From Rummeliibacillus suwonensis (GTDB lineage Bacteria > Bacillota > Bacilli > Bacillales_A > Planococcaceae): 64,000 bases of DNA. The notes under the pieces are model-generated. The model saw nothing but the letters and a program-made list of their open reading frames with translations. It made no database searches and was not told the DNA's origin. The position numbers and the translations under genes are program-made. How positions within the stretch are numbered: the first letter of the stretch is position 1; every line of letters begins with the position of its first letter. Shown here piece by piece: positions 8,441 through 20,115 of the stretch. The stretch is taken from the NCBI RefSeq assembly GCF_007896435.1, contig NZ_VCBL01000003.1, forward strand, positions 158,144-222,143. Direction: 5' to 3'.

Positions 8441-9506
8441 TCATTTTCTAAAAAGCAAACCACCTCTTTGGATGCGTGGTGATGTTGATTATGGTGACAT
8501 TATCATGAGCACACGTATTCGATTGGCTAGAAATTTAAACGGTTTCCGTTTTCCAAGAGCTTTTTCAGATGAAGAGGCATCCAAAATTGACAAGATGGTT
8601 TCAAATGCAGTAATGGATGGAGAAAATAGTCTTGGTATCCCATTTTCCTATTTCTCCCTTCATGATATGCCAGCAATACAACGGCAAGTATTGGTGGAGA
8701 AACACTTAATAAGCCCGCAATTAGCAAATAAAACAAAATTTGGCTCAATCCTAGTATCAGAAGATGAAACGATTAGTATTATGATAAATGAAGAGGATCA
8801 TATTCGAATTCAATGCTTGCAACCGGGATTACAGCTAGACAAAGCCTATCAGTTAGCTGATGAAGTGGATCGCTTATTAGAAAAAAATTTACCTTATGCT
8901 TTTGATGATTCATTTGGTTATTTAACAAGTTGCCCAACCAATACGGGGACTGGGCTTAGAGCTTCCGTCATGATGCATTTACCAGCATTAACAGTGACCA
9001 ACCAAATGGGACCTCTTATTAATACGATGGTACGGCTAGGAATGGTTGTGCGAGGGATTTATGGTGAAGGCACAGAAGCTGTCGGTAATTATTATCAATT
9101 TTCAAATCAGATTACATTGGGTAAGCCTGAAGAAGATATTATTTTAGATTTGCAAAGTGTGGCTGAACAAATCGTTCAAAAGGAAATTGGTGCACGACGA
9201 GCATTATTAGAACATGCATCCATTGCAGTATCTGATCGGTTGAATCGTTCTTTAGGTGTTTTGCGATATGCCAGAATTTTATCGAGCGAAGAAGCCGCCA
9301 ATTGTTTATCAAATGTGCGATTAGGTATCGATTTAGGGTTAATACCATCGATCCCCGATAAAGTATTAAATGAGTGTATGTTAATCATGCAACCAGGTTT
9401 TTTACAACAACATGCAGGTACAACACTCCAAGCCAATGAAAGAGATGTTTATCGTGCATCCATCATTAGAGAAAAATTGCAGTTAAATGATACAGATTCT
9501 AATTAA
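8427..9506 (+). CDS. mcsB: Protein-arginine kinase McsB
   Basis: A 359-aa member of the ATP:guanido phosphotransferase fold that phosphorylates arginines on misfolded proteins and CtsR, marking them for ClpCP. Seen: nucleotide-binding STRIRLARNL, the catalytic-loop region SCPTNTGTGLRASVMMHLPAL, and the allosteric phospho-arginine site RDVYRA near the C-terminus. GTG 8427 has AGGGGGTG upstream; an in-frame GTG at 8418 lies within that SD. Overlaps mcsA. Confidence 0.94.
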   Translation: MTSIDHFLKSKPPLWMRGDVDYGDIIMSTRIRLARNLNGFRFPRAFSDEEASKIDKMVSNAVMDGENSLGIPFSYFSLHDMPAIQRQVLVEKHLISPQLANKTKFGSILVSEDETISIMINEEDHIRIQCLQPGLQLDKAYQLADEVDRLLEKNLPYAFDDSFGYLTSCPTNTGTGLRASVMMHLPALTVTNQMGPLINTMVRLGMVVRGIYGEGTEAVGNYYQFSNQITLGKPEEDIILDLQSVAEQIVQKEIGARRALLEHASIAVSDRLNRSLGVLRYARILSSEEAANCLSNVRLGIDLGLIPSIPDKVLNECMLIMQPGFLQQHAGTTLQANERDVYRASIIREKLQLNDTDSN

Positions 9507-9530
9507 GCGTTGAAGAGGAGGAGAATTTTT

Positions 9531-11969
9531 ATGATGTATAATCGTTTTACACAGCGTGCTCAAAAGGTTTTGCAACTTGCTCAAGAAGAAGCAATTCGCA
9601 TGAAACATGAGGCAATTGGTACTGAACATATATTGTTAGGACTGATTCGCGAGGGTGGTGGAATTGCTGCCAAAGCACTTGAAGCGATCGATGTAAGTCC
9701 TGAAATGATTGAAGAAGGTATTGAAGAATTAGTAGGAATTGGTACAAAGAATGTTGGCCCAATCGTTCATTATACGCCTAGAGCTAAAAAGGTTATCGAG
9801 TTATCGGTTGATGAATCACGTAAATTAGGTCATTCCTATATTGGTACAGAGCATTTACTTTTAGCATTAATCCGTGAAGGCGAAGGTGTAGCAGCACGAG
9901 TTTTAAACAATGCGGGTGTCAGTCTAAACAAAGCTCGTCAACAAGTATTACAGCTTTTAGGTAGTAGCGATCATCCGCAAGCGAATACGAATGCGGCTCC
10001 AGCTGCAAATACACCGACTTTGGATAGCTTAGCGCGTGATCTTACACAAATTGCTAGAGAAGGCAGTTTAGATCCTGTTATTGGACGTAGCAAGGAAATT
10101 ACACGTGTCATCGAAGTGCTATCACGCCGAACAAAAAATAACCCTGTATTGATCGGTGAACCTGGTGTAGGTAAGACAGCCATCGCTGAAGGTCTAGCCC
10201 AACAAATTGTTAACAATGAAGTTCCAGAAACATTGCGTGATAAACGTGTCATGACTTTAGATATGGGAACGGTAGTAGCAGGTACAAAATACCGTGGTGA
10301 ATTTGAAGATCGTTTGAAAAAGGTAATGGATGAAATCCGTCAAGCAGGTAATGTGATCTTATTTATCGATGAATTGCATACATTAATCGGTGCAGGTGGC
10401 GCAGAAGGAGCAATCGATGCATCTAATATTTTAAAACCATCTCTTGCACGTGGTGAATTACAATGTATCGGTGCTACGACATTAGATGAATATCGTAAGT
10501 ATATTGAAAAGGATGCAGCACTTGAACGTCGTTTCCAACCGATCCAAGTGGATGAACCTACTGTGGAAGAAGCTATTCAAATTATTAGAGGATTACGTGA
10601 TCGCTACGAAGCACATCATCGTGTCAAAATTACAGATGAAGCGATTGAAGCAGCTGCTAAAATGTCAGATCGTTATATTTCAGACCGCTTCTTACCAGAT
10701 AAAGCCATTGATTTAATCGATGAAGCAGGTTCAAAAGTGCGTTTACGTTCATTTACAACACCGCCTGATTTGAAAGAATTAGAACAGCAATTGGATTCTA
10801 TCCATTCCGAGAAAATGGCTGCAGTTCAATCACAAGAATTTGAAAAAGCCGCATCATTGCGTGATACAGAACAAAAGCTCAAAGACAAGTTGAATACGAC
10901 TAAAAAAGAATGGAAAGAAGCACAAGGTAAATCAGAATCAAAAGTAACAGTCAATGATATTGCGGAAGTTGTATCGATGTGGACAGGAGTGCCAGTTGCA
11001 AAACTAGCACAAGAAGAATCTGAAAAACTACTACATCTTGAAGAAGAACTACACAAACGTGTTGTGGGCCAAAGTGAAGCAGTTGAAGCCATTTCAAGAG
11101 CTATTCGTCGAGCACGCGCTGGGTTAAAAGATCCAAAACGTCCAATTGGTTCATTTATCTTCTTGGGTCCAACAGGTGTAGGTAAGACGGAGCTTGCTCG
11201 TGCATTAGCAGAAGTTATGTTCGGTGATGAAGACGCGATGATCCGAATTGACATGTCTGAATATATGGAAAAACATTCGACTTCACGTCTTGTCGGCTCA
11301 CCTCCAGGATATGTAGGCTTTGATGAAGGTGGTCAATTAACGGAAAAAGTTCGTCGTAAACCATATTCTGTTATTTTACTTGATGAAATCGAAAAAGCAC
11401 ATCCAGATGTGTTCAACATCCTTTTACAAGTGCTTGATGATGGTCGATTGACAGATTCAAAAGGCCGTGTAGTTGATTTCCGTAACACAGTAGTAATCAT
11501 GACTTCTAACATTGGTGCAGAAGCGTTAAAATATCGTAAGTCTCTTGGATTCGGTGCACAAAGCGCAACTCAAAGTCAAGAAACTGCGAAAAACGTGATG
11601 ATGGAAGAATTGAAAAAAGCATTCCGACCTGAGTTCTTAAATCGTATTGACGAAATGATCGTATTCCATTCATTAGAAAAAGAAGAGTTAAGCCAAATTG
11701 TTGTTCTCATGGCAAAAACCTTAACAAAACGATTGGAAGAACAAAATATTACACTTGAGTTAACGCCAGCCGCTATTGAAAAGATCGCGAAGGAAGGCTA
11801 TGATCCTCAATATGGGGCACGTCCATTACGTCGAGCTATTCAAAAACATGTAGAAGATCGACTTTCTGAAGAAATCTTAAAAGGTACGGTGTTAACAGGT
11901 CAACGTGTTGTATTTGATGTGAAAGATGATCAATTCGTTGTAAATGTAAAAGAACTCGTAACGAAATAA
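9531..11969 (+). CDS. clpC: ATP-dependent Clp protease ATPase subunit ClpC
   Basis: An 812-aa Hsp100 unfoldase. Order: two Clp-N repeats (about 1-145), AAA+ domain 1 with Walker A GEPGVGKT and Walker [12 protein letters not shown], a middle domain including a UVR motif ([18 protein letters not shown]), and AAA+ domain 2 with [10 protein letters not shown] and [12 protein letters not shown]. It feeds McsB-marked proteins to ClpP. ATG 9531 follows GAGGAGGAG; extension to 9510 would include the SD. Last gene of the CtsR operon; a perfect 14-bp terminator follows. Confidence 0.97.
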   Translation: MMYNRFTQRAQKVLQLAQEEAIRMKHEAIGTEHILLGLIREGGGIAAKALEAIDVSPEMIEEGIEELVGIGTKNVGPIVHYTPRAKKVIELSVDESRKLGHSYIGTEHLLLALIREGEGVAARVLNNAGVSLNKARQQVLQLLGSSDHPQANTNAAPAANTPTLDSLARDLTQIAREGSLDPVIGRSKEITRVIEVLSRRTKNNPVLIGEPGVGKTAIAEGLAQQIVNNEVPETLRDKRVMTLDMGTVVAGTKYRGEFEDRLKKVMDEIRQAGNVILFIDELHTLIGAGGAEGAIDASNILKPSLARGELQCIGATTLDEYRKYIEKDAALERRFQPIQVDEPTVEEAIQIIRGLRDRYEAHHRVKITDEAIEAAAKMSDRYISDRFLPDKAIDLIDEAGSKVRLRSFTTPPDLKELEQQLDSIHSEKMAAVQSQEFEKAASLRDTEQKLKDKLNTTKKEWKEAQGKSESKVTVNDIAEVVSMWTGVPVAKLAQEESEKLLHLEEELHKRVVGQSEAVEAISRAIRRARAGLKDPKRPIGSFIFLGPTGVGKTELARALAEVMFGDEDAMIRIDMSEYMEKHSTSRLVGSPPGYVGFDEGGQLTEKVRRKPYSVILLDEIEKAHPDVFNILLQVLDDGRLTDSKGRVVDFRNTVVIMTSNIGAEALKYRKSLGFGAQSATQSQETAKNVMMEELKKAFRPEFLNRIDEMIVFHSLEKEELSQIVVLMAKTLTKRLEEQNITLELTPAAIEKIAKEGYDPQYGARPLRRAIQKHVEDRLSEEILKGTVLTGQRVVFDVKDDQFVVNVKELVTK

Positions 11970-12006
11970 TGAACGTATTTTGACAAAAGGCCATGTACGC
12001 CGTAAA

Positions 12007-12044
12007 AAGGCATTCCAAATGCGAAATTTGGGATGCCTTGTTTT
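12007..12044 (+). terminator. Intrinsic terminator of the ctsR-clpC operon
   Basis: 14-bp stem AAGGCATTCCAAAT/ATTTGGGATGCCTT with a 5-nt loop, followed by GTTTT. Confidence 0.9.
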
Positions 12045-12157
12045 ATAATATAAGGTAATAAAGTGCAATTTCATCCAATAGGAGTTTCCTTCACCTTTTA
12101 CTGGAGATAATTGAATCTGTTAATTTGAGAATAAAACTACAATATAAGGAGAAAAAA

Positions 12158-13534
12158 ATGGTCAAAAAGAAGACAAAATTCTTTTGCAATTCATGTGGAT
12201 ATGAATCACCCAAATGGCTTGGCAGGTGCCCAGGCTGTGGCGAATGGAATACGATGGTTGAAGAAGTAGAAGTTATTTCGAAAGGCCCTAGAGGTGCGTT
12301 TCAGCATTCTGTGAATGTTTCGCAAAAGGCTGCCCCCATTATTTCTGTAAAATCAGCAGAAGCGCCAAGAGTTAAAACGGAACTTAAAGAGTTAAATCGC
12401 GTCCTAGGAGGTGGAGTAGTACCAGGTTCACTTGTATTAATCGGTGGAGATCCGGGTATTGGTAAATCTACATTATTACTGCAGGTATCCGCTCTATTAT
12501 CTAATAAGGGTCACCGTGTCCTTTATATATCTGGAGAAGAATCGATTCATCAGACAAAGCTTAGAGCAGAACGTCTTGGTGTTAAGTCACCCGAGTTATA
12601 TATTTACTCAGAAACCAATTTGGAATTTTTAAATCAAACAATCGATGAGGTACAACCAAAGTTTGTGATTGTGGACTCCATTCAAACAGTCTACCATCCA
12701 AATATAACAAGTGCACCAGGAAGTGTATCTCAAGTTCGAGAGTGTACAGCAGAATTTATGAGAATCGCAAAGACCAAGAATATTGCTATCTTCATAGTTG
12801 GTCATGTCACAAAAGAAGGTCAAATTGCAGGACCGCGTATTTTAGAGCATATGGTGGATACCGTATTATACTTTGAAGGTGAACGCCATCATACGTATCG
12901 TATATTACGCAGTCAAAAAAACCGTTTTGGTTCAACAAATGAAATTGCTATTTTTGAGATGCTTCAGAACGGTTTAAAAGAGGTATTGAATCCATCTGAA
13001 TTATTTTTACAAGAGCGTTCGCAGGGAGCACCAGGTTCGACGGTTGTTGCTTCGATGGAAGGAACAAGACCTATCTTAGTAGAAATTCAAGCTCTCGTAA
13101 CGCCATCAAGCTTTAATTATCCAAAACGAATGGCGTCAGGTGTGGATCAGAATCGTATATCGCTGTTGATGGCAGTGTTAGAAAAAAGAATGGGTATGCT
13201 ATTACAAGCACAGGATGCCTATATTAAAGTGGCGGGCGGTGTTAAATTAGATGAACCTGCTATTGATTTAGCTATCTTAGTGAGCATTGTCTCTAGTTTT
13301 AGAGATGTTGCGGCAAAGCCAATGGATTGCTACATCGGGGAAGTAGGGCTGACAGGGGAAGTACGCCGTGTTTCACGTATCGAGCAGAGGGTCCAAGAAG
13401 CTGCTAAATTAGGTTTTAGACGAGCTATCATTCCATCATCGAACCTAGAAGGCTGGGATTATCCAAGCGATATCGAAGTACTTGGAGTAGATACAGTAAA
13501 CCAAGCGTTAAAGTTGAGTTTTAAAGAGTTATAA
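12158..13534 (+). CDS. radA: DNA repair/recombination protein RadA
   Basis: A 458-aa RecA-like branch-migration helicase. Seen: N-terminal zinc finger (Cys10, Cys13, Cys24, Cys27), Walker [11 protein letters not shown], the RadA-specific KNRFGSTNE motif, and a C-terminal Lon-protease-like domain without proteolytic function. ATG 12158 follows AAGGAG. In B. subtilis it is followed by disA; here disA is missing and yacL comes next. Confidence 0.96.
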   Translation: MVKKKTKFFCNSCGYESPKWLGRCPGCGEWNTMVEEVEVISKGPRGAFQHSVNVSQKAAPIISVKSAEAPRVKTELKELNRVLGGGVVPGSLVLIGGDPGIGKSTLLLQVSALLSNKGHRVLYISGEESIHQTKLRAERLGVKSPELYIYSETNLEFLNQTIDEVQPKFVIVDSIQTVYHPNITSAPGSVSQVRECTAEFMRIAKTKNIAIFIVGHVTKEGQIAGPRILEHMVDTVLYFEGERHHTYRILRSQKNRFGSTNEIAIFEMLQNGLKEVLNPSELFLQERSQGAPGSTVVASMEGTRPILVEIQALVTPSSFNYPKRMASGVDQNRISLLMAVLEKRMGMLLQAQDAYIKVAGGVKLDEPAIDLAILVSIVSSFRDVAAKPMDCYIGEVGLTGEVRRVSRIEQRVQEAAKLGFRRAIIPSSNLEGWDYPSDIEVLGVDTVNQALKLSFKEL

Positions 13535-13663
13535 ACTATCACAAGTTTTTAAGCTATTGTCGGCTGTGCAGCTATTTTTATGAAATTAAATCGTGTTAAT
13601 AGCTATTCAAGGCGTTAATCAGAGAAACTATGTATAATGAAACCACTTGGGGAGGTGCGTTAA

Positions 13664-14758
13664 ATGCTTAAAAAAATTATTCAAATTGCGTTTCTTTTTA
13701 TCGGAGGGACGATGGGTTTATTTATTTTACCGCCATTATACAAACTGATTCATTTATCTTCAAACCCATGGTTAAATAATCCGTATACTTCAGTTGCCAT
13801 TGGTGCTTTAATATTATTTGGCTGTTCATTTTTGTTCTCAGATTATTTTGTGAAATTTATTCGATGGATGGAAGAAAAATTATTGAAGGCACCTAGTGGA
13901 GATTTATTGTTTGGTACTTTGGGGCTAATCATTGGGTTAATCGTTGCTTATTTGATCGGTTTTTCGATCGACAGTGTAAAGATTCCGATTATCACAACTA
14001 TCTTACCGATATTACTGTCAATTGTACTGGGATATTTGGGGTTCCAAGTGGGATTTAAAAAACGTGATGAATTGATCAATGTTTTTACATCAGGCAGATC
14101 CCATAATAGTTTGAGAAAAAAATCTACAGAGGAAGTGGATTTTTCTAGTTCCTTGTATAAGCTTTTAGATACAAGTGTTATTATCGATGGGCGTATAGCG
14201 GATATTTCTGAAACGGGTTTTGTGGAAGGGATTTTGGTTGTTCCCCAATTCGTATTGACAGAATTGCAACATATAGCTGATTCGTCTGATACATTAAAAC
14301 GTACGAGGGGACGCCGTGGTCTTGATGTTTTAAGAAAACTACAGGAAGAAAGAGCTTCACAGGTCTTGATCACGGAAGTCGATTTCGAAGATGTTCCAGA
14401 GGTTGATTTGAAATTAGTGCGTTTAGCTAAAAAAATGGGTGGAAAAATCTTAACAAATGATTTTAATTTAAATAAAGTGTGTGATCTGCATAATGTGGAA
14501 GTGCTTAATATAAATGATTTAGCTAATGCTGTGAAACCGGTTGTTATTCCAGGTGAAGAAATGAATGTGGTTGTGATCAAGGATGGCAAGGAACACAACC
14601 AAGGTGTCGCTTATTTAGATGATGGTACAATGATTGTTGTTGAGGAAGGTAAATCTTATATTGGTCAAACAATTGTTGTGACAGTAACGAGCGTGTTACA
14701 GACTTCGGCAGGTCGTATGATTTTTGCGAAACCCAAACAAAGCGGAAGAATAGCGTAA
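13664..14758 (+). CDS. yacL: PIN/TRAM-domain membrane protein YacL
   Basis: A 364-aa protein with four N-terminal membrane helices (to about residue 125), a PIN nuclease-like domain starting LLDTSVIIDGRIADI with acidic residues typical of the metal site, and a C-terminal TRAM RNA-binding domain (VVVIKDGKEHNQGVAYLDDGTM). The cellular role of YacL is not well established. ATG 13664 follows GGGGAGGTG. A TATAAT at about 13632 may give it its own promoter. The usual neighbour disA is absent upstream. Confidence 0.9.
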   Translation: MLKKIIQIAFLFIGGTMGLFILPPLYKLIHLSSNPWLNNPYTSVAIGALILFGCSFLFSDYFVKFIRWMEEKLLKAPSGDLLFGTLGLIIGLIVAYLIGFSIDSVKIPIITTILPILLSIVLGYLGFQVGFKKRDELINVFTSGRSHNSLRKKSTEEVDFSSSLYKLLDTSVIIDGRIADISETGFVEGILVVPQFVLTELQHIADSSDTLKRTRGRRGLDVLRKLQEERASQVLITEVDFEDVPEVDLKLVRLAKKMGGKILTNDFNLNKVCDLHNVEVLNINDLANAVKPVVIPGEEMNVVVIKDGKEHNQGVAYLDDGTMIVVEEGKSYIGQTIVVTVTSVLQTSAGRMIFAKPKQSGRIA

Positions 14759-14806
14759 TTCAACATTTGCTGCTGTTACCCGCTATGATTGCTTTTCTCG
14801 TATATT

Positions 14807-14832
14807 AAATCTAGCTAAGGGTGGCTAGATTT
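14807..14832 (+). terminator. Hairpin after yacL, weak terminator candidate
   Basis: Perfect 9-bp stem AAATCTAGC/GCTAGATTT with an 8-nt loop, but only a short TTTGTT follows, so termination may be partial. Confidence 0.4.
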
Positions 14833-14943
14833 GTTGGAAGGCAAGTTATCTAATAGCGGAAATCAGTTGATGATTGTATTTTTAAACTCAAAAAAGTATT
14901 GATGAAATGGACGCACATATGTAAAACTAAAAATATAAAAAGA

Positions 14944-14971
14944 GACAGGGCAAAAATGCCTTGTCCTTTTT
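14944..14971 (+). terminator. Intrinsic terminator upstream of ispD
   Basis: 9-bp stem GACAGGGCA/TGCCTTGTC, AAAA loop, followed by a C and five T. It lies only 30 nt before ispD, so it either ends yacL transcription or attenuates ispD. Confidence 0.75.
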
Positions 14972-15000
14972 ATGATGAGGCGAGGAAGTGAGAGGAAACC

Positions 15001-15687
15001 ATGCAATATGATGTTATATTACCGGCAGCAGGCAGTGGCAAACGAATGGCTGCGGGTCAAAATAAATTATTTTTAGAATTACATCAAAAGCCGATTTTGA
15101 TACATACATTGGAAGTATTTCAACAAGATGAGGAATGTAAGGGAATATGGTTGGCTGTAAAATCAGAAGAGCGTTCGTATATTGAAATGCTTTTGACAAA
15201 ATATCATATTACAAAAGTAAAAGCGCTTGTTGATGGGGGTTCAGAAAGACAATATAGCGTTAATAATTGTGTAAAAAAGGTGGAAGATGGGAAAATTGTA
15301 TTGGTACATGATGCAGCGAGACCTTTTATAACGAGATCGATTATTCATCAGTTAGTGGACACAGCATATACTAAAGGGGCAGCAATAGCAGGCGTTCGCG
15401 CAAAGGATACGATGAAACGAGTAAAAGATGGTGTTATTGAAGAAACAGTGGATCGCTCTAGTTTATGGATGATTCAAACGCCCCAAGCATTTGATTTTGA
15501 AGTATTAAAGCGTGCAGAACAACAAGCAGAAAAAGATCATTTCTTAGGAACGGATGAAGCAATGCTTGTCGAACGTTTAGGACAATCTGTATATATGGTT
15601 GAAAGTAGCTATGAAAACGTTAAAATAACTACTAAGGAGGATTTAGTAATTGGCGAGGCCATTCTAAATCAACGTATAGGAGGTTAA
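15001..15687 (+). CDS. ispD: 2-C-methyl-D-erythritol 4-phosphate cytidylyltransferase IspD
   Basis: A 228-aa MEP-pathway enzyme joining MEP and CTP to CDP-methylerythritol. Seen: CTP-binding [29 protein letters not shown], and IQTPQAF. GTGAGAGG lies before ATG 15001. Followed 2 nt later by ispF, the usual pairing. Confidence 0.95.
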   Translation: MQYDVILPAAGSGKRMAAGQNKLFLELHQKPILIHTLEVFQQDEECKGIWLAVKSEERSYIEMLLTKYHITKVKALVDGGSERQYSVNNCVKKVEDGKIVLVHDAARPFITRSIIHQLVDTAYTKGAAIAGVRAKDTMKRVKDGVIEETVDRSSLWMIQTPQAFDFEVLKRAEQQAEKDHFLGTDEAMLVERLGQSVYMVESSYENVKITTKEDLVIGEAILNQRIGG

Positions 15688-15689
15688 CT

Positions 15690-16166
15690 ATGTTTCGAGT
15701 AGGACAAGGGTTTGATGTACATGCGTTTGCTGAAGGACGTCCATTAATCATTGGAGGGATTACCATTCCCCATGATAAAGGATTACTTGGTCATTCAGAT
15801 GCGGATGTATTGTTACATGCTGTAACCGATGCAGCGCTTGGTGCGATAGGAGAAGGAGACATCGGTCGTCATTTTCCAGACACTGATCCTGAGTTTAAGG
15901 ATGCAGATTCTGCCCAATTACTAGCGTATATTTGGAAAATGGTGGAGGATAAAGGCTACTCTTTAGGCAATGTAGATTGTACGATTATGGCACAACGCCC
16001 GAAATTAGCCCCATATATTGAGCTAATGCGAAAACGTATTGCAGAACTTTTACATGCGGAACCTTCACAAGTGAATGTAAAAGCAACAACAACAGAAAAG
16101 CTAGGATTTACGGGTCGTGAAGAAGGAATAGCCACATTGGCAACCATTTTACTTATTAAAAATTGA
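15690..16166 (+). CDS. ispF: 2-C-methyl-D-erythritol 2,4-cyclodiphosphate synthase IspF
   Basis: A 158-aa MEP-pathway enzyme that cyclises CDP-ME 2-phosphate with release of CMP. The zinc ligands lie in GFDVHAF and [29 protein letters not shown] contacts the cytidine. ATG 15690 has GGAGG just upstream, inside the last codons of ispD, so the pair is translationally linked. Confidence 0.96.
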   Translation: MFRVGQGFDVHAFAEGRPLIIGGITIPHDKGLLGHSDADVLLHAVTDAALGAIGEGDIGRHFPDTDPEFKDADSAQLLAYIWKMVEDKGYSLGNVDCTIMAQRPKLAPYIELMRKRIAELLHAEPSQVNVKATTTEKLGFTGREEGIATLATILLIKN

Positions 16167-16244
16167 CTTTCTTTAATTTTTATACTTGCAGTGGTAAAAT
16201 GAAAAAAGTTGAATTTTTGACCGACAAATAGGAGGATTTTAATC

Positions 16245-17705
16245 ATGACTAACAAAGTTCGTGTTCGTTATGCACCAAGCCCAACAGGACATTTACATAT
16301 TGGTGGCGCACGTACAGCTCTATTTAATTTCTTATATGCAAAACATTATGATGGGGATTTTATTCTTCGTATTGAAGATACAGACGTGGCTCGTAACATC
16401 GAGGATGGTGAATCATCACAAATTGAAAACTTGGCCTGGTTAGGTATTCACCCAGTAGAGTCACCAATTATTGGTGGTCCATATGCTCCTTACCGTCAAA
16501 TGGAACGTTTAGACATTTACACAGAATATGCTCAAAAATTAATCGATAGGGGATTAGCCTACAAATGTTTCTGTACACCAGAAGAATTAGAAGCTGATCG
16601 TGAGGAACAACGCGCAAAAGGTGTTGCTGCTCCAATGTACAAGGGGACTTGTCGCTACTTATCTGCTGAAGAAGTCGCTGAAAAGGAAGCAGCTGGTATA
16701 CCTTATACCATTCGTTTCCGTGTACCAGAAGATGTTACTTATCAATTTGATGATTTGATTCGTGGTGAAGTAACGTTCGAATCAAAGGATGTTGGTGACT
16801 GGGTAATTGTAAAAGCAAATGGTATTCCAACATACAACTTTGCGGTTGTACTTGATGATCATTTAATGGAAATGACACACGTATTCCGTGGAGAAGAACA
16901 TTTATCTAATACACCTAAACAACTAATGATTTATGATGCTTTTGGTTGGGAAGCACCACGTTTCGGCCATATGACATTAATCGTAAACGAAAATCATAAA
17001 AAGCTTTCAAAACGAGATGAATCCATTATCCAATTCATCTCTCAATATAGAGAACTTGGTTATTTACCAGAAGCCATGTTAAACTTCTTGGCATTACTTG
17101 GTTGGTCTCCAGAAGGTGAAGAGGAAATTTTTACAATGGACGAGCTGATCGCACAGTTTGATGAAAAACGACTTTCTAAATCACCATCAATGTATGATAT
17201 GCATAAATTAAAATGGATGAATAACCAATACATGAAAAAATTATCTCATGAACAAGTGGTTGAACTTTGCTTACCATTCTTACAAAAAGAAGGCTTAGTA
17301 GCAGAAAATCCAACAGATGAAGAATTGGAATGGGCTGATAAGTTAATCGGACTGTATCATGAACAAATGAGTTATGGTGCTGAAATTGTAGAATTATCTC
17401 AAATGTTCTTTACAGAAGAACTTGATTTTAATGATGACGAAAAAGAAGTTTTAGCTGGAGAACAGGTGCCAGAAGTTATGGCTGCGTTTAAAGAAAAACT
17501 AGAAGCGTTAGAAACATTTGAACCGGCAGAGATCAAAAAAGCGATCAAAGCTGTGCAAAAAGAAACAGGACATAAAGGTAAAAATCTTTATATGCCAATT
17601 CGCGTGGCAACTACTGGCGAAATGCATGGACCAGAACTAAACGATGCACTTGTTTTACTTGGTAAAGAAACCGTGCTAAATCGTGTTGGAAAATATGTAA
17701 AATAA
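16245..17705 (+). CDS. gltX: Glutamyl-tRNA synthetase GltX
   Basis: A 486-aa class I aminoacyl-tRNA synthetase. HIGH-type signature [10 protein letters not shown] at the N-terminus and KMSKS-type KLSKRDES mid-protein; the C-terminal half is the helical anticodon-binding region. In Bacillales the enzyme is usually non-discriminating and also charges tRNA-Gln, which GatCAB then amidates. GGAGG precedes ATG 16245. It sits between ispF and the cysES T-box, the B. subtilis order. Confidence 0.96.
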   Translation: MTNKVRVRYAPSPTGHLHIGGARTALFNFLYAKHYDGDFILRIEDTDVARNIEDGESSQIENLAWLGIHPVESPIIGGPYAPYRQMERLDIYTEYAQKLIDRGLAYKCFCTPEELEADREEQRAKGVAAPMYKGTCRYLSAEEVAEKEAAGIPYTIRFRVPEDVTYQFDDLIRGEVTFESKDVGDWVIVKANGIPTYNFAVVLDDHLMEMTHVFRGEEHLSNTPKQLMIYDAFGWEAPRFGHMTLIVNENHKKLSKRDESIIQFISQYRELGYLPEAMLNFLALLGWSPEGEEEIFTMDELIAQFDEKRLSKSPSMYDMHKLKWMNNQYMKKLSHEQVVELCLPFLQKEGLVAENPTDEELEWADKLIGLYHEQMSYGAEIVELSQMFFTEELDFNDDEKEVLAGEQVPEVMAAFKEKLEALETFEPAEIKKAIKAVQKETGHKGKNLYMPIRVATTGEMHGPELNDALVLLGKETVLNRVGKYVK

Positions 17706-17761
17706 TTTTAGTTGCTTTTTTTCTACCTCACTGTACAATTAAGCTAGTAAATGATAAAAAT

Positions 17762-18033
17762 GTTGAAGAGGAGAAGTATGTGGCACATGCTCTAAAGAGA
17801 GGATCATCACCGGCTGAAAGTGATCTGAGCCAATGTAAAACAGAAATGCACCTCTGAGTGCTAAGCTGAAATAAAAGTGGGACGTACCTCGTTAACGTTC
17901 ACGAATAAGTAGGCTTAAGCCGGGTTGTTACCGTTATGGACATTAGAGTGGAAAGTGTTTTGTTGTGCTTTCAACCAGAGTGGAACCGCGTATTGAAGCG
18001 CCTCTGTCTTCGTTAGATAGAGGTGCTTTTTTC
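17762..18033 (+). promoter_or_regulatory. T-box leader, tRNA-Cys specific, upstream of cysE-cysS
   Basis: Stem I opens with AGAGG (17767-17771) followed by the GAAGTA loop-E motif and closes with CCTCT (17851-17855). The codon immediately before the closing strand is TGC (17847-17849), a Cys specifier. The distal-loop GGCTGAAAG follows. The T-box itself, AGAGTGGAACCGCG, is at 17977-17990. The terminator GCGCCTCTGTCT..AGATAGAGGTGC ends in a T-run at 18028-18033. Uncharged tRNA-Cys should favour antitermination and raise cysE-cysS expression. Confidence 0.95.
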
Positions 18034-18056
18034 TATGTGAAAAAGGAGGCTTTTAC

Positions 18057-18704
18057 ATGTTTAAAAGAATAAAAGAAGATATTGCAACAATTTTTGAAAA
18101 TGATCCAGCAGCTCGTAGTACACTAGAAGTGGTATTAACTTATTCAGGTTTGCATGCAATATGGTCGCATAGAATTGCACATGCTTTCTATAAACATAAA
18201 CTTTATTTTATAGCAAGAGTTATTTCACAAACTAGTCGTTTCTTTACTGGTATCGAAATTCATCCAGGTGCAAAAATCGGTCGTCGCTTCTTTATTGACC
18301 ATGGCATGGGGATTGTCATTGGTGAAACTTGCGAAATCGGAGATGATTGCACCCTGTATCAAGGTGTAACATTGGGGGGAACCGGGAAAGAAAAAGGCAA
18401 AAGACATCCTACGCTAGAAGATAATGTATTAGTTGCCACTGGTGCAAAGGTACTCGGTTCTATTACAATTGGAGAGAATAGTAAAATTGGTGCTGGTTCA
18501 GTTGTCTTGAAACCAGTGCCTGCTAATGCTACAGTTGTTGGTATTCCGGGGAAAGTCGTGATCCAAGATGGTATCCGTGTAAATCATGAACAAAAGCTAG
18601 ACCATCAAAATATCCCAGATCCCGTTGGAGATCGTATCCAGCAAATTGAACAAAGAGTCAGCGCTTTAAATAGAGAACTTGAGCAGACGAAAAAGGAGAG
18701 ATAA
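18057..18704 (+). CDS. cysE: Serine O-acetyltransferase CysE
   Basis: A 215-aa enzyme making O-acetylserine from serine and acetyl-CoA, the first step of cysteine synthesis. The helical N-terminus is followed by a left-handed hexapeptide repeat ([40 protein letters not shown]). The catalytic His lies in FIDHGMG. It follows the Cys T-box, so supply of cysteine precursor and tRNA charging are co-controlled. AAGGAGG precedes the ATG. Confidence 0.95.
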   Translation: MFKRIKEDIATIFENDPAARSTLEVVLTYSGLHAIWSHRIAHAFYKHKLYFIARVISQTSRFFTGIEIHPGAKIGRRFFIDHGMGIVIGETCEIGDDCTLYQGVTLGGTGKEKGKRHPTLEDNVLVATGAKVLGSITIGENSKIGAGSVVLKPVPANATVVGIPGKVVIQDGIRVNHEQKLDHQNIPDPVGDRIQQIEQRVSALNRELEQTKKER

Positions 18705-18710
18705 TTTCTC

Positions 18711-20114
18711 ATGGGTATTCAAATTTTTAACTCATTAACACGTGAAAAAGAACCATTTGTACCTCTTGAAGAAGGTAAGGTTAAAATGTATGTATGTGGT
18801 CCAACTGTATACAACTACATTCATATAGGAAATTCACGTCCTGTTATCGTTTATGATACAGTGCGTCGCTATTTAACATATCGCGGTTATAAAGTTACTT
18901 ATATTTCCAACTTTACGGACGTGGATGATAAAATTATTAAAGCGGCAAATGAGTTAGGAGAAGAAGTTTCAGAACTAACAGAACGTTTTATTAAAGCTTA
19001 TTTTGAGGATATTACAGCTCTTGGATGTCAAAAAGCAGATGTACACCCTCGTGTAACAGAACATATGGATGAAATTATTGAATTCATTGGTGTGCTGATT
19101 GAAAAAGGCTATGCTTATGAATCTCAAGGGGATGTGTATTATCGTACTCGGAAATTTAAAGACTACGGTAAATTATCACATCAATCTGTTGATGATTTGA
19201 AAATTGGCGCTCGAATTGAAGCAGGGGAAAAGAAAGAAGATGCACTAGATTTTGCACTCTGGAAAGCGGCAAAACCTGGTGAAATTTTCTGGCATAGTCC
19301 TTGGGGCGATGGTCGTCCAGGATGGCATATCGAATGTTCTGTCATGGTACACAGTCATTTTGGTGATACGATTGATATCCATGCAGGTGGTCAAGATTTG
19401 ACATTCCCCCATCATGAAAATGAAATCGCCCAATCAGAAGCTTATACTGGTAAAACTTTTGCCCGTTATTGGATGCATAACGGTTATATTAATATCAATA
19501 ACGAGAAAATGTCAAAATCTCTTGGTAATTTTATCTTAGTACATGACATTATTCGACAAATTGACCCACAAGTATTACGTTTCTTTATGCTGTCAGTCCA
19601 TTATCGTCATCCTATTAATTTTTCACAAGATCTAGTGGAGGCAGCGGCAGCTGGTTTGGAACGTATCCGTACTTCTTATAACAACTTAAAATACCGCCTA
19701 AATGCTACTGCTAATTTAGGTGAAAAAGAACAATCTTGGTTAGATGCCATTCAGCAAGAACGTCAAAATTTTGAAGTGGCAATGGATGATGACTTTAATA
19801 CGGCAAATGCAATTGCAGCTCTATTTAGCCTATCTACAGAGGCCAATAAATATCTCAATGAGACGAATACAAACGAAGAAATATTAAAAGCATTTATCCA
19901 TACATTAAATGAGCTTTCCAATGTGCTAGGTATTAAACTTGAAGAAAAAGAAGAGTTGTTGGATGAAGAAATTGATGCATTAATAGAAGAACGTCAGCAA
20001 GCAAGGAAAAATCGTGATTTTAAACGGGCTGATGAAATTCGGGATCAACTAAAAGACATGAATATTATTTTAGAAGATACGCGCCAAGGCGTTCGATGGA
20101 AACGAGGTCAATGA
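18711..20114 (+). CDS. cysS: Cysteinyl-tRNA synthetase CysS
   Basis: A 467-aa class I synthetase. [16 protein letters not shown] carries a zinc-ligand Cys and the HIGH-type motif; [22 protein letters not shown] and KMSKSLGN are also present. It begins 6 nt after cysE with AAGGAGAG before the ATG and shares the T-box. The C-terminal extension is rich in Arg/Glu as in other Firmicutes. Confidence 0.97.
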   Translation: MGIQIFNSLTREKEPFVPLEEGKVKMYVCGPTVYNYIHIGNSRPVIVYDTVRRYLTYRGYKVTYISNFTDVDDKIIKAANELGEEVSELTERFIKAYFEDITALGCQKADVHPRVTEHMDEIIEFIGVLIEKGYAYESQGDVYYRTRKFKDYGKLSHQSVDDLKIGARIEAGEKKEDALDFALWKAAKPGEIFWHSPWGDGRPGWHIECSVMVHSHFGDTIDIHAGGQDLTFPHHENEIAQSEAYTGKTFARYWMHNGYININNEKMSKSLGNFILVHDIIRQIDPQVLRFFMLSVHYRHPINFSQDLVEAAAAGLERIRTSYNNLKYRLNATANLGEKEQSWLDAIQQERQNFEVAMDDDFNTANAIAALFSLSTEANKYLNETNTNEEILKAFIHTLNELSNVLGIKLEEKEELLDEEIDALIEERQQARKNRDFKRADEIRDQLKDMNIILEDTRQGVRWKRGQ

Positions 20115-20115
20115 A

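Noticed and set aside
10826-11254. 142-codon antisense frame within clpC
   Set aside because: Reverse-frame shadow produced by codon bias; serine-rich and without initiation signals.
13948-14598. 216-codon open frame antisense to yacL
   Set aside because: Shadow frame over a well-conserved protein; no SD, and the translation looks like low-complexity antisense.
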